64,000 nt of DNA from Acherontichlamydia pituitae. GTDB lineage: Bacteria; Chlamydiota; Chlamydiia; Chlamydiales; Rhabdochlamydiaceae. Shown here in pieces: positions 17,078 through 25,776 of this stretch. The DNA lies in assembly GCA_019634675.1 (NCBI GenBank), contig JAHCAX010000003.1, positions 1-64,000 on the forward strand, read 5' to 3'. Both the position numbers and the translations under genes were made by a program. Numbering within the stretch: position 1 is the stretch's first letter; every line of letters begins with the position of its first letter. The notes under the pieces are model-generated. The model ran no database searches and was not told the DNA's origin. It worked only from the letters and a program-made list of their open reading frames with translations.

Positions 17078-17374
17078 CTACTTAAGCAAGTCGGTTTCTT
17101 CAATTGCAGGAGGCATTGCGCGACTTTTGCTGCGTGTCATCGCCCCTGTCCACAGAGAAAGGAGGACGCAGGAGACCATAAAGATGACCGCAAGCCATGC
17201 TGTGAACTTTTTGAGGACATCGGCAGTCGAGGTGCCAAATAAAGATTCTCCTGGATCGCCGCCAAACGAGGCGCCAAGGCCTAAGCTTTTACTCTCTTGT
17301 ACTAAGATCACAAGGCAAAGCACGGCGCAAAGGAGGATAAAGAAAAATAACGCTGTAAAGTAGATAAATGTCAT
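17078..17374 (-). CDS. secG: SecG, protein translocase subunit
   Basis: 98 residues with two hydrophobic spans (about 4-26 and 58-78) joined by a Gly-rich loop: VILVQESKSLGLGASFGG is the SecG signature. It assists SecYE in protein export. It lies 13 bp after tpiA and 5 bp before def, so the three genes probably form one transcript. Confidence 0.9.
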   Translation of the reverse strand: MTFIYFTALFFFILLCAVLCLVILVQESKSLGLGASFGGDPGESLFGTSTADVLKKFTAWLAVIFMVSCVLLSLWTGAMTRSKSRAMPPAIEETDLLK

Positions 17375-17387
17375 GTCTGTCCATCCG

Positions 17388-18137
17388 TCAAAAATTAATC
17401 AACTGTGCAAACGAGCGAGGATCAAGCGCCGCCCCGCCGACAAGAGCTCCGTCGATATCAGGCTCTTGCATTAACGCGGCAATGTTATCCGGCTTGACCG
17501 ATCCGCCGTATAAAATATAAACCTGTCCGGCCACATCAAGGCCGTACTTCTTTTCGATCCAAAGGCGGCATCGGCTATGAACAACCTGCGCCAGCTCTGG
17601 AGTTGCCGTCTTGCCCGTACCGATTGCCCAAATGGGCTCATAGGCGATGATCACCGATTTGAGCTCTTCCTTGGTCACCCCTTGAAGGCCTTCCTCCAGC
17701 TGCTGCTGAAGGACTGCGTCGGTAGATCCCGATTCCCGCTGCTCGAAAGTCTCTCCAATGCAGAGGATCGGAACGATCCCTTCCGACAAAGCTCTTTTGA
17801 GCTTTCGGTTGATCCAAGTGTCATGTTCAGAAAAGAGGGTCCTCCGCTCAGAGTGGCCGATAATCACAAAAGTTGCGCCGAGCTCTTTAAGCATCCGGCA
17901 TGAGACCTCGCCAGTAAACGCCCCTTCCGCTGCATCATGGACATTCTGGGCGCCGATGACGATCTTCGAGCCGCGCGCAGCAGTGCAGGCAGTTTCGATC
18001 GCAGTGAATGGCGGAGCAAGGTATATCCTGCGCTGCGACGATGCGACCAGAGGAAGCAGTTCAGAGATGAAAGCCTGCGTTTCAGCGCGGTTTTTGTACA
18101 TCTTCCAATTTCCAGCAATAAGCGGAATTCTTTTCAT
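17388..18137 (-). CDS. tpiA: Triosephosphate isomerase
   Basis: 249 residues from the ATG at 18137 (MKRIPLIAGNWKMYKN, the standard TIM start). The open frame extends 15 codons further up without family similarity. Converts dihydroxyacetone phosphate and glyceraldehyde 3-phosphate. Catalytic Lys in GNWKMYKN, His in IIGHSERRTLF, Glu in the AYEPIWAIGTGKTA loop, and the phosphate-binding YGGSVKPDN and DGALVGGAAL. It is divergent from xseA, with a large palindrome in between. Confidence 0.95.
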   Translation of the reverse strand: MKRIPLIAGNWKMYKNRAETQAFISELLPLVASSQRRIYLAPPFTAIETACTAARGSKIVIGAQNVHDAAEGAFTGEVSCRMLKELGATFVIIGHSERRTLFSEHDTWINRKLKRALSEGIVPILCIGETFEQRESGSTDAVLQQQLEEGLQGVTKEELKSVIIAYEPIWAIGTGKTATPELAQVVHSRCRLWIEKKYGLDVAGQVYILYGGSVKPDNIAALMQEPDIDGALVGGAALDPRSFAQLINF

Positions 18138-18199
18138 TTTCACCAAAAGATACGGTTGACAATAACACCCAATCATAATCAAGCTATATGTTGAAAATC

Positions 18200-18373
18200 A
18201 AGGAGGGAATTGCAAAATTCGCTTTGGTGGACAAATTTGATGATTTTTACCCAGGTTCGGTTTCTTCGCAAATTGACATACTCAATTAAGAATAGGCGAT
18301 TTGCGCAGAATCCGAATCCTGGGTAAAAAGCGCAGATTTGGGCCCAAATTGGAGTTTTGCATTTTCCTCCAAG
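18200..18373. repeat. Long palindromic element between tpiA and xseA
   Basis: The left half GGAGGGAATTGCAAAATTCG and the right end (complement GGAGGAAAATGCAAAACTCC) are inverted. The pairing continues inward through TTTTTACCCAGG / CCTGGGTAAAAA, a TTCGG block and CGCAAAT on both sides, close to the centre. The ends resemble those of the family A elements (GAGG.AATTGCAAAA). The right end lies in the xseA leader and includes its likely RBS region (AAGGAG at 18371). Confidence 0.7.
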
Positions 18374-18390
18374 GAGTTTTATCAATACCG

Positions 18391-19794
18391 ATGCAAGAAA
18401 TCCTCACTGTTTCCCAGTTGACCTCCGCCATCAAAAAACAACTTGAATCCCGCTTTACCGCCCTGTCTGTACGCGGAGAGATCAGCAATTTGAAGGAGCA
18501 GGCGTCGGGGCATCTCTATTTTACCCTTAAGGACCAGGACTCACAGATCTCGGCAGTGCTTTTTCGAGGCAACACCCGCGGTTTGACTCGAATGCCCAAA
18601 GGTGGAGACCAAGTCGTCGTCCGCGGAGAAATTTCCGTATATGCTCCTCGTGGCAATTACCAGTTGATCGTCAGGGAGCTCGACTACTTAGGAGTTGGAG
18701 AGCTTCTGCTCAAGCTCCACGAGCTCAAGAACAAGCTGGAGAAGCGAGGATGGTTTTCTCCGGAGATCAAAAAAAAATTACCGAAATACCCCAAAACAAT
18801 CGGGGTCGTCACCTCCGCTACCGGATCAGTCATCCAAGATATTTTGAACATCCTCAACCGCCGCTTTTCCGGGTTCCACCTGGTCCTCAACCCAGTTAAA
18901 GTCCAGGGAGAGGGCGCTGCCCAAGAGATCGCTAAAGCGATCGACCAGTTCAACCAGCACTGCCTTGCCGACGTGCTCATCGTCGGAAGAGGAGGCGGCA
19001 GCTTGGAAGATTTATGGGCGTTCAACGAAGAAGTTGTCGCGGATGCGATCTTCCGCTCCCAGATCCCGATCATCTCTGCGGTCGGCCATGAGACCGATAC
19101 TTCGATTGCCGATTATGTCGCAGACGTCCGCGCCCCGACTCCGTCGGCAGCTGCCGAAATGGCCATTGCGGAAAAAGCCCAGCAGCTCCAATTCCTCAAG
19201 CAGTCGCACGCCCGGATGACCTACGCTGTCAAAGCCCTGGCGTCCCAGCACCGAAAAATTCTTGAGCGGTTTCAGAAGTCTCCCCACATGCGCTCAGCAT
19301 ATACCCTTTTGGGGACCCACTTGCAGCGGATCGACGACTTCCGCAATACTCTGGACCTGGGAATGCGCCAGCAATTGCAAAAAAAACAGTTGCAGCTCCA
19401 ATCCTTGGCAAAGCAATCGGAAGCGCTGAAACCGATCACCCAGGTCCACAGTTTGAAGCAGCGGCTGGCCTCCATGGAAAAAGCGGTCTGCACTGCGATC
19501 TGCCAGCAGATCGCTTCCGCCAAGCGCCATTTCGATCCCGTTGCTTCCCGCGAGGTCCTTCTTAAGCGCTGCCAGTTCCACCTCCAGGAAAAAAAGCAGC
19601 GGCTGCAGCAGCTGGTCTCCCACTTGCAGGCGATCGATCCCAAAAATCTTTTAACGAAAGGCTATTGCATTCTCTTCCAGGAAAAATTGGATTCGGTTAT
19701 CCTCTCATCACAAGAGCTGTCTGTAAATACGGCAGTTCGAATTCTCATGCACGACGGGACAGTTAAAGCACACATCGAGGAGATCACGCCATGA
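18391..19794 (+). CDS. xseA: Exodeoxyribonuclease VII large subunit
   Basis: 467 residues from the ATG at 18391 (MQEILTVSQLTSAIKKQLE). The earlier possible start at 18301 only translates the palindromic element. With XseB it degrades single-stranded DNA. An OB-fold is at 1-100 (VRGEISNLKEQASGHLYFTL), the catalytic domain has VTSATGSVIQDILNIL, a GRGGGSLEDLWAFNEE block and VGHETDTSIADYVADVRAPTP, and a long coiled coil follows. A GYCIL... C-terminal strand ends the protein. It overlaps xseB by four bases (ATGA). Confidence 0.95.
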   Translation: MQEILTVSQLTSAIKKQLESRFTALSVRGEISNLKEQASGHLYFTLKDQDSQISAVLFRGNTRGLTRMPKGGDQVVVRGEISVYAPRGNYQLIVRELDYLGVGELLLKLHELKNKLEKRGWFSPEIKKKLPKYPKTIGVVTSATGSVIQDILNILNRRFSGFHLVLNPVKVQGEGAAQEIAKAIDQFNQHCLADVLIVGRGGGSLEDLWAFNEEVVADAIFRSQIPIISAVGHETDTSIADYVADVRAPTPSAAAEMAIAEKAQQLQFLKQSHARMTYAVKALASQHRKILERFQKSPHMRSAYTLLGTHLQRIDDFRNTLDLGMRQQLQKKQLQLQSLAKQSEALKPITQVHSLKQRLASMEKAVCTAICQQIASAKRHFDPVASREVLLKRCQFHLQEKKQRLQQLVSHLQAIDPKNLLTKGYCILFQEKLDSVILSSQELSVNTAVRILMHDGTVKAHIEEITP

Positions 19795-20078
19795 CCGCAC
19801 AGACCACGTTGACATTTGAAGCTGCCTATGCTCGATTGGAAGAGATCCTCGAAAAAATGAACTCCGGCAAAGTTGCACTGGAAGAATCGCTAAAACTTTA
19901 CGAAGAAGCGGACAAGTTGATCGTTTGGTGCAGCAAACGGCTGACCGAAGCTGAGAAAAAAATCGAGGTCCTCACGAAGAACCGCGATGCGGAACTTGTT
20001 CTCGATCCGACGGGAAAGCCCCAAACGCAACCCTTTACAGCATCAACACACTCCCCTCTTACTTCCGGACAATTCTAA
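19791..20078 (+). CDS. xseB: Exodeoxyribonuclease VII small subunit
   Basis: 95 residues. The XseB domain covers about residues 6-65 (FEAAYARLEEILEKMNSGKV, LEESLKLYEEADKLI). The C-terminal 30 residues (TQPFTASTHSPL) are a polar tail longer than in many XseB proteins. It overlaps xseA by four bases and dxs by one, so translation is probably coupled. Confidence 0.9.
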   Translation: MTAQTTLTFEAAYARLEEILEKMNSGKVALEESLKLYEEADKLIVWCSKRLTEAEKKIEVLTKNRDAELVLDPTGKPQTQPFTASTHSPLTSGQF

Positions 20079-21988
20079 TGACAGAGCACCTTTTAGATCA
20101 GATCTCATCCCCTGATGACATCAAGAACTTTTCCCTTGGCGCCCTTGAAGAGCTTGCTAAAGAGATCAGGCAGCGGATCATCGATGTCCTGGCCATTAAC
20201 GGCGGACACCTCGCCTCAAACCTTGGGATCGTCGAGCTCAGCATTGCGCTCCATAAGGTGTTCAATTCTCCAGACGATAAGTTCATCTTCGACGTAAGCC
20301 ACCAATCCTATCCCCATAAGATGCTAACCGGCAGGATCGGCAAGTTCGAAAAGATCCGCCAATTCCGAGGCCTCTGCGGTTTTTCCAATCCCAAAGAATC
20401 TCCCCATGACCATTTCTATGCCGGCCATGCAGGGACTGCCCTCTCGCTGGCGTTAGGCGTTGCCAAAAACCGAGATCTGGCCAAGCGGCAAGAGCACATC
20501 CTGCCGATCTTGGGCGATGCAAGCCTCACCTGCGGACTGACATTGGAAGCGCTCAATAACATCCCGAAAGACCTCGGGCGTTTCATCGTCGTCCTCAACG
20601 ACAACAAAATGTCGATCTCTCAAAATGTCGGCGCAATGACCCATATCCTCAGCCGGTTTTTGAACAACCCCAAGTCAAATAAGCTCTATCAAGAAATGGA
20701 AGCGATCCTTTCCAAAATCCCCAACTACGGCCAGACGCTTGCCAAGCAGGGGCACAAAATTAAGGAATCGCTGAAAAATCTCGTCAGCACAGCACCATTC
20801 TTTGAACAGTTCAACCTCGCCTATGTCGGACCTGTCGATGGACACGACCTCTCCAAGCTGATCCCCGTGCTCGAAGCTCTTAAATACAGCAACCAGCCTG
20901 TCCTGCTGCACGTCGTGACTGTCAAAGGAAATGGGATGGACACGGCGACGGAAAATCCGATCTCCTACCATGGCTGCAAGCCGTTCGATAAGGTGACAGG
21001 CCTATTCCTCCCCTCTTCTTCCAAACCGACATTCCCGCAGATCTTCGGCCGCCACATATTAAAAATGGCAGAGAACGACCCGAGCCTTGTCGCTGTAACT
21101 CCAGCGATGCCTGCGGGATCCTGCCTGGACGATTTCATGACCCGCTTTCCCGAACGCTGCCTCGATGTAGGCATTGCAGAAGGGCATGCCGTCACCTTTT
21201 GCGGCGGGATCGCTTATGGCAAAAAAATGAAAGTAGTCTGCTCGATCTACGCCACATTCTTCCAACGGGCATTCGACAACCTCTTTCAAGATGTCTGCCT
21301 TCAAGAGCTCCCTGTCATCTTCGCAGTCGACCGCGGAGGGATCTCAGGCCCTGACGGCTCTACCCACCACGGCATCTACGATATCGCATTCCTCAATGCT
21401 ATGCCGAACATGGTGATCTGCCAGCCTCGCGACGGACACGTCCTCAAAGAACTTATGGAAAGCGCCTTCAACTGGAACCGCCCGACAGCGATCCGCTATC
21501 CCAACATGGCTACCGATGAACCTTCCGCGCCGATCCGGCAGCGCACACTAGGCTCAGCTGAAGTCTTGTCACAAGGAAAAGAGATCGTCATAGTCGCCCT
21601 TGGCCACATGTGTCATACCGCAATGAGCGTCAAAGAGATCCTCAAGAAGGAAGGGATCGAATGCACCGTGATCGATCCGGTCTTCGTCAAGCCTCTCGAC
21701 AGCGATCTCTTCTGCCATATCCTCCTTTCGCACAAATACGTCGTGACCATTGAAGAGCATGCATTGAGCGGAGGACTGGGGATGATCTTCAACAATTTCA
21801 TCCTGCAGAACAAGTTCAACCACATCCAAGTGATGAACTTTGGGATCCCCGACACCTTCTTAGAACAGGGCAGCCATAAAGAGCTCGTCCATGAGATCGG
21901 GCTCACCCCCGAAACGATTGCTTCACAAATTCTCCAAGAATTTGCTACCTTGAAAATAGATTCACTCATAGCCTCATCCTCATCATGA
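20078..21988 (+). CDS. dxs: 1-deoxy-D-xylulose-5-phosphate synthase
   Basis: 636 residues. First enzyme of the MEP isoprenoid route: joins pyruvate and glyceraldehyde 3-phosphate with thiamine diphosphate. Features: GGHLASNLGIVELSIALH, FDVSHQSYPHKMLTGR, a GDASLTCGLTLEALNN thiamine/Mg region, YVGPVDGHDL, the transketolase-type middle domain with VGIAEGHAVTFCGGIA, DRGGISGPDGSTHHGIYD and a C-terminal EEHALSGGLG. It stands between xseB and nadK with overlapping ends. It implies the MEP pathway supplies isoprenoids, including the menaquinone side chain. Confidence 0.95.
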   Translation: MTEHLLDQISSPDDIKNFSLGALEELAKEIRQRIIDVLAINGGHLASNLGIVELSIALHKVFNSPDDKFIFDVSHQSYPHKMLTGRIGKFEKIRQFRGLCGFSNPKESPHDHFYAGHAGTALSLALGVAKNRDLAKRQEHILPILGDASLTCGLTLEALNNIPKDLGRFIVVLNDNKMSISQNVGAMTHILSRFLNNPKSNKLYQEMEAILSKIPNYGQTLAKQGHKIKESLKNLVSTAPFFEQFNLAYVGPVDGHDLSKLIPVLEALKYSNQPVLLHVVTVKGNGMDTATENPISYHGCKPFDKVTGLFLPSSSKPTFPQIFGRHILKMAENDPSLVAVTPAMPAGSCLDDFMTRFPERCLDVGIAEGHAVTFCGGIAYGKKMKVVCSIYATFFQRAFDNLFQDVCLQELPVIFAVDRGGISGPDGSTHHGIYDIAFLNAMPNMVICQPRDGHVLKELMESAFNWNRPTAIRYPNMATDEPSAPIRQRTLGSAEVLSQGKEIVIVALGHMCHTAMSVKEILKKEGIECTVIDPVFVKPLDSDLFCHILLSHKYVVTIEEHALSGGLGMIFNNFILQNKFNHIQVMNFGIPDTFLEQGSHKELVHEIGLTPETIASQILQEFATLKIDSLIASSSS

Positions 21989-22824
21989 TCATAGCCATTT
22001 TTGCAAACACGAGTAAGAAGCAGTCGAAAAACCTTGCGATCGGAATCCAAGAATTCCTCTCCAACCACGGCGTTACCGTCGTTGCTGAGGATGAAGAAGC
22101 TCCCCAGATCGGTGCAAAGCCACTTTCTCAAATCGATCCGGAAAAGATCGATTTTATGATCTCAATGGGAGGAGACGGGACGATCTTGCGCCTTGTCCAC
22201 AAATATGCCCATTTGAACGCTGCAATCCTCGGTATCAACTTAGGCCATCTAGGCTTTATGGCCGATGTCCCGATATCAGACATCTATCCCAGCCTCCAAG
22301 ATCTGATCAATGGAGCTTACAAGGTCCATGAGCGTGTCGCCATCCAAGGAGAAACACTGCACGGAGACAGATGCTATGCCGTCAACGACATCGTGATCCA
22401 CCGCGCTAAAAATCCATCCCTTGTCGAACTTGCCATCCATATCGACGGGATCTATCTCAACACATTTGAAGCGGACGGGATCATCATCGCAACGCCAAAT
22501 GGCTCGACAGCCTATTCGCTTGCCGCCGGCGGTCCGATCATCAGCCCCGACCTCGAAGCTTTGGCCCTTACCCCCATTTCCCCTCACACGATTTCCAACC
22601 GGCCGATCGTCCTCACTGCCAACCAAGAAATTCAGATCCAGTATTTGAGCGACTATGACCCGATCGAAGTGCGCGCCGATGGCCTCAGCCATCACACCCT
22701 TCAAACAGGAGAAGTGTTCCGGATCACTAGATCCGCCAAAAATTTTAAGCTGATCAGTTTGCTGCGCCGCGACTACTACTCGACCCTAAGGACCAAACTA
22801 GGCTGGTCGGGTAAATTGCGTTAA
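21985..22824 (+). CDS. nadK: NAD kinase
   Basis: 279 residues. Phosphorylates NAD to NADP in the cytoplasm. The GGDGT motif (SMGGDGTILRLVHKYA) and the second signature TPNGSTAYSLAAGGPI are present, with NLGHLGFM between them. The ATG overlaps the dxs stop (ATGA), so it is the last gene of the xseA-xseB-dxs-nadK unit. Confidence 0.95.
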   Translation: MIIAIFANTSKKQSKNLAIGIQEFLSNHGVTVVAEDEEAPQIGAKPLSQIDPEKIDFMISMGGDGTILRLVHKYAHLNAAILGINLGHLGFMADVPISDIYPSLQDLINGAYKVHERVAIQGETLHGDRCYAVNDIVIHRAKNPSLVELAIHIDGIYLNTFEADGIIIATPNGSTAYSLAAGGPIISPDLEALALTPISPHTISNRPIVLTANQEIQIQYLSDYDPIEVRADGLSHHTLQTGEVFRITRSAKNFKLISLLRRDYYSTLRTKLGWSGKLR

Positions 22825-22832
22825 TTCCCAAT

Positions 22833-24041
22833 ATGTCTGCAAACGCTGTTTCTCCGTATTCTCCAGAATCTTTCAGGCTTGATCCTTCCCAGCAATGCCT
22901 CTACGATTTCATCCAGGCCGATGAACTTCTATTGACCCTTTTTCTCACTGCCATCCGAACAATGAGCACACCTGCAGAAGCCAAAACGATTTGGAACAGG
23001 CTAAGCGTCGTCGACCGGAAATTTCATTTCTTATCGAACGATACCCGAATAACCCTTTCCCTTCTTCAATGCAACGTAGAGGTCCCGACAAGAATTCTGC
23101 TCCGCTGCATTCCGATAAAAGGCTCTCAACCCATTATCGAAGAAGCTTGGAGGGCAAAACACGAAAGGATGCTCTGCCTATTTTGGAACTCGAAATGCAA
23201 CAGCTTCTATGCGCTCTGGGCTGCAACCTTGCCCCGTGATGTCCGAAACATGGTCACCTCTGTCGATATGACCGTTTCCCGCAAACCATTTGGGAGGCAG
23301 ACATTCGAAGACTTTGCCAGGGTCGTCATGCACATGCCGCACCTTGAAAAGCTCATCTTGCGCCGCTGTGCATTTGTGGATGACCGCTGCTTAGAATGGA
23401 TTGCCATCAAAGCTCCCAGTCTCAAAATTCTCGACTTGCATACTTGCGCCTTAATTTCAAATCGAGGAATCATCTCATTAATGTACCATTGCCAATATTT
23501 GGAAGAGCTTAATCTATCTGGCTGTAGGCAGATCGGAGCAGATGGGTTTTCTGCGATCGGACTATACGGAAAAAAAATCTGCAAACTGTATTTAAACGAA
23601 ACAAAGCTTTGCTTTGATAAATTGCAACAAGTCCTAGAACCTCGTGGACACCAACTCGAACTGCTCTCTCTTTCTCAATGCGCCTACTTGGCCACCGATT
23701 CACTGGGATTGGTCGCAAGGCACTGCACAAATCTTAAAACCTTGTTTTTAGATGGCTGCCTCAGGGTCAATGAGAGAGGGCTGGTCGCTCTTTCAAAAGG
23801 ATGTGACCAACTCGAGTCGATCCACTTATCTCTCTGTCTGGGCATCACCTACCGCGGGCTGCATGCCTTTCTCTTAAGCAAGCCTCATTTGCAAAGCTTG
23901 TTGATCCATTATTGCCATCTAACATACAAAGAGCATCGCTTACTGCAAGAAGAATTTCCTCGAGTGAACATCAATTGGCATCCCTTTATTCTTTCCCACT
24001 CCCGTTCTACTGCCTCTTCTTCATCTGACTCTAGCGATTAA
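22833..24041 (+). CDS. F-box-like, leucine-rich repeat protein (putative effector)
   Basis: 402 residues. Residues about 29-70 resemble an F-box: ADELLLTLF aligns with the start of the motif, and NRLSVVDRKFHFLSND with its end. From about 165 to 375 run LRRs of the cysteine-containing, FBXL/AMN1 type (LEKLILRRCAFVDDRCLEWI, LKILDLHTCALISNRGI, LEELNLSGCRQIGADGFSAI, LKTLFLDGCLRVNERGLVAL). In eukaryotes this pairing recruits SCF ubiquitin ligases, so a host ubiquitin-hijacking role is a reasonable inference. The Ser-rich tail has no known role. It starts only 8 bp after nadK, so it may share that transcript. Confidence 0.7.
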   Translation: MSANAVSPYSPESFRLDPSQQCLYDFIQADELLLTLFLTAIRTMSTPAEAKTIWNRLSVVDRKFHFLSNDTRITLSLLQCNVEVPTRILLRCIPIKGSQPIIEEAWRAKHERMLCLFWNSKCNSFYALWAATLPRDVRNMVTSVDMTVSRKPFGRQTFEDFARVVMHMPHLEKLILRRCAFVDDRCLEWIAIKAPSLKILDLHTCALISNRGIISLMYHCQYLEELNLSGCRQIGADGFSAIGLYGKKICKLYLNETKLCFDKLQQVLEPRGHQLELLSLSQCAYLATDSLGLVARHCTNLKTLFLDGCLRVNERGLVALSKGCDQLESIHLSLCLGITYRGLHAFLLSKPHLQSLLIHYCHLTYKEHRLLQEEFPRVNINWHPFILSHSRSTASSSSDSSD

Positions 24042-24360
24042 GCACAGAGCAAATCTCAGAAAAAATAAAAAAATGTTGAGATGAATAGGATAGAAGATCA
24101 AATAAGAGGAAGTTTTGTTTTTTATCTTGTCCATCTTAGGGACTGTCGTTAATTCCGGTTTCATCGAGTTTTTAGAAAATAAACTCAGCATGCTCGTAAC
24201 AAAGAAATACATTTCATCCCTACTCTAAAGCACTGAATTTTTCATGCTTCAACAGATAAACTTTTGTTTTGCTATTAATGCATAGATACATTACCTATGA
24301 AGAAAAGCTTATACTGAAATAACAAAACTTCCACTCGAAAATTATACAAGGAAAATTATC
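24042..24360. other. AT-rich intergenic region
   Basis: No gene seen. At 24138-24167 lies a 30-bp segment whose inverted, imperfect copy is at 25563-25592, on the other side of the next gene. Confidence 0.35.
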
Positions 24361-25521
24361 ATGAACTTTTTCCACTTAGCAGCAAAAAGCGGCTATGTTT
24401 TCAGTTCTATATTAGGATTTTCTTCTGTTTTGCTTCAGGCTAATTTAATCAATGAATTCTATGATAACGAGAATTATGACGATGATAGCTATGTCTCCGA
24501 TATGTTTGATGACAATTATCTGATCGTCGATTCTTCCACTGAAAATGATCAACCACGCTCCCAAAAGCAGATAAAACCCCTTCCCTATCGTCCATTAATC
24601 GACAAAGCTTCATTTTATACCCAGGCAGAATTTCTTTATTGGAAGGTCCAAGAAGGTGAATTAAACTATACAGTGATCGGCGAGCCATCTCAATTGCCGC
24701 CCGGGCAAGGAAATTCCGGAGCTGTTGGCACATACAAAAATGCCACTTTTGAAACACATCCTGGTGTGCGCATAGGAGCCGGATACCGCTTCAAGCCAGA
24801 ATATTGGGAGGTTGAAGGAGGCTATACCTATTTCTTCAGCCAAGGCTCCCAATCGGAAAAAGCGCCGAGTAATCCGAACAAATTGCTCAATGGCACTTTC
24901 CATGAAGAAACAGGCTCTTCGATCTTTATAAAAGCAACAAGTCATATTTCATTTACTTATCAAACGGCTGATCTTTTGATTGCAAGAAGATTTCTATTAA
25001 CACCATCTTTGTTAACACGCTTTAAAATGGGTTTCACCGGCGCATGGATCAACCAACATTGGAAATTCACCTATATAGGCACTGGATTCAGTCATTTTCA
25101 TCTCAACTGGCATTTTCATGGCGGTGGATTTAAATTCGGCGCAGATACCGAATGGTTGATTTGGAAAGGTATTGGGCTTGAATTTAAAGTAGCTGGAGCA
25201 GTCCTTTATGGCGAATTTAAGAGCCATCAAAAACAAATTTCAGAAACTCCTTCCTTCCCTCCAGCCATTCCATTTGATGTTAAAAATCATGACAATAGGC
25301 TCGTAACAACCTTTCAAGTTCTTGCAGGCCCTACCTGGGGTAAGCAATTTCATCATTGGGGCATTAAGATGTTTGCTGGATATGAACTTAATAATTGGTA
25401 CAACTTACAAGAAGTTTACCGTTCATTTTTTGGCGAACCGACTTCTGGAAAAGACAGCCGAAATGTTCATGCAAATATCGGACTGCAAGGCCTTACAGTC
25501 AATTTAAACGTCAATTTTTAG
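24361..25521 (+). CDS. Outer membrane beta-barrel protein, Legionella/chlamydial MOMP-like
   Basis: 386 residues. A signal peptide (about 1-27, ending near VLLQA) and an Asp/Tyr/Asn-rich segment (28-60) precede a barrel-like part. ASFYTQAEFLYWKVQEGELNY is the typical start of the Legionella_OMP/MOMP-like porin group, followed by repeated amphipathic strands (GVRIGAGYRFKPEYWEVEGG, LLTRFKMGFTGAWINQHWKF, VLAGPTWGKQFHHWGIKMFA) and a terminal Phe (LNVNF). These proteins act as porins or adhesins. The gene is more AT-rich than its neighbours and stands alone. Confidence 0.7.
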   Translation: MNFFHLAAKSGYVFSSILGFSSVLLQANLINEFYDNENYDDDSYVSDMFDDNYLIVDSSTENDQPRSQKQIKPLPYRPLIDKASFYTQAEFLYWKVQEGELNYTVIGEPSQLPPGQGNSGAVGTYKNATFETHPGVRIGAGYRFKPEYWEVEGGYTYFFSQGSQSEKAPSNPNKLLNGTFHEETGSSIFIKATSHISFTYQTADLLIARRFLLTPSLLTRFKMGFTGAWINQHWKFTYIGTGFSHFHLNWHFHGGGFKFGADTEWLIWKGIGLEFKVAGAVLYGEFKSHQKQISETPSFPPAIPFDVKNHDNRLVTTFQVLAGPTWGKQFHHWGIKMFAGYELNNWYNLQEVYRSFFGEPTSGKDSRNVHANIGLQGLTVNLNVNF

Positions 25522-25683
25522 AACACAATTGACTAGAACATTCCTCGAATTTGAATCTTAAATCAACGAAACCTGAATTGACGACGGACTCTAGTAAACC
25601 TTCGCAGGACTATTACGCATATTTAAAAAAATTTTATATAGAATTATATACTTTCAATTCATTATGAGGAAATCAAGAACACT

Positions 25684-25756
25684 GAGGAAATTGCAAAACG
25701 ACTTTGCTCGGAAAAATTGATAATTTTGCTGAACGAATGAGTTTTGTAACTGCCTC
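25684..25756. repeat. Short palindromic element, family A-like
   Basis: 73 bp, nearly all inverted repeat: GAGGAAATTGCAAAACGACT at the left pairs with the complement of AGTTTTGTAACTGCCTC at the right. The ends match the family A termini (CAATTGCAAAACTCATTTGC type). It lies 20 bp before the adaptor gene of the efflux operon, so it occupies that operon's leader or promoter region. Confidence 0.75.
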
Positions 25757-25776
25757 CCATATAATTACAGTTCAGC

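Noticed and set aside
18301..18390. Earlier start for xseA
   Set aside because: The extra 30 codons translate the palindromic element; the family starts at MQEILTVSQL.
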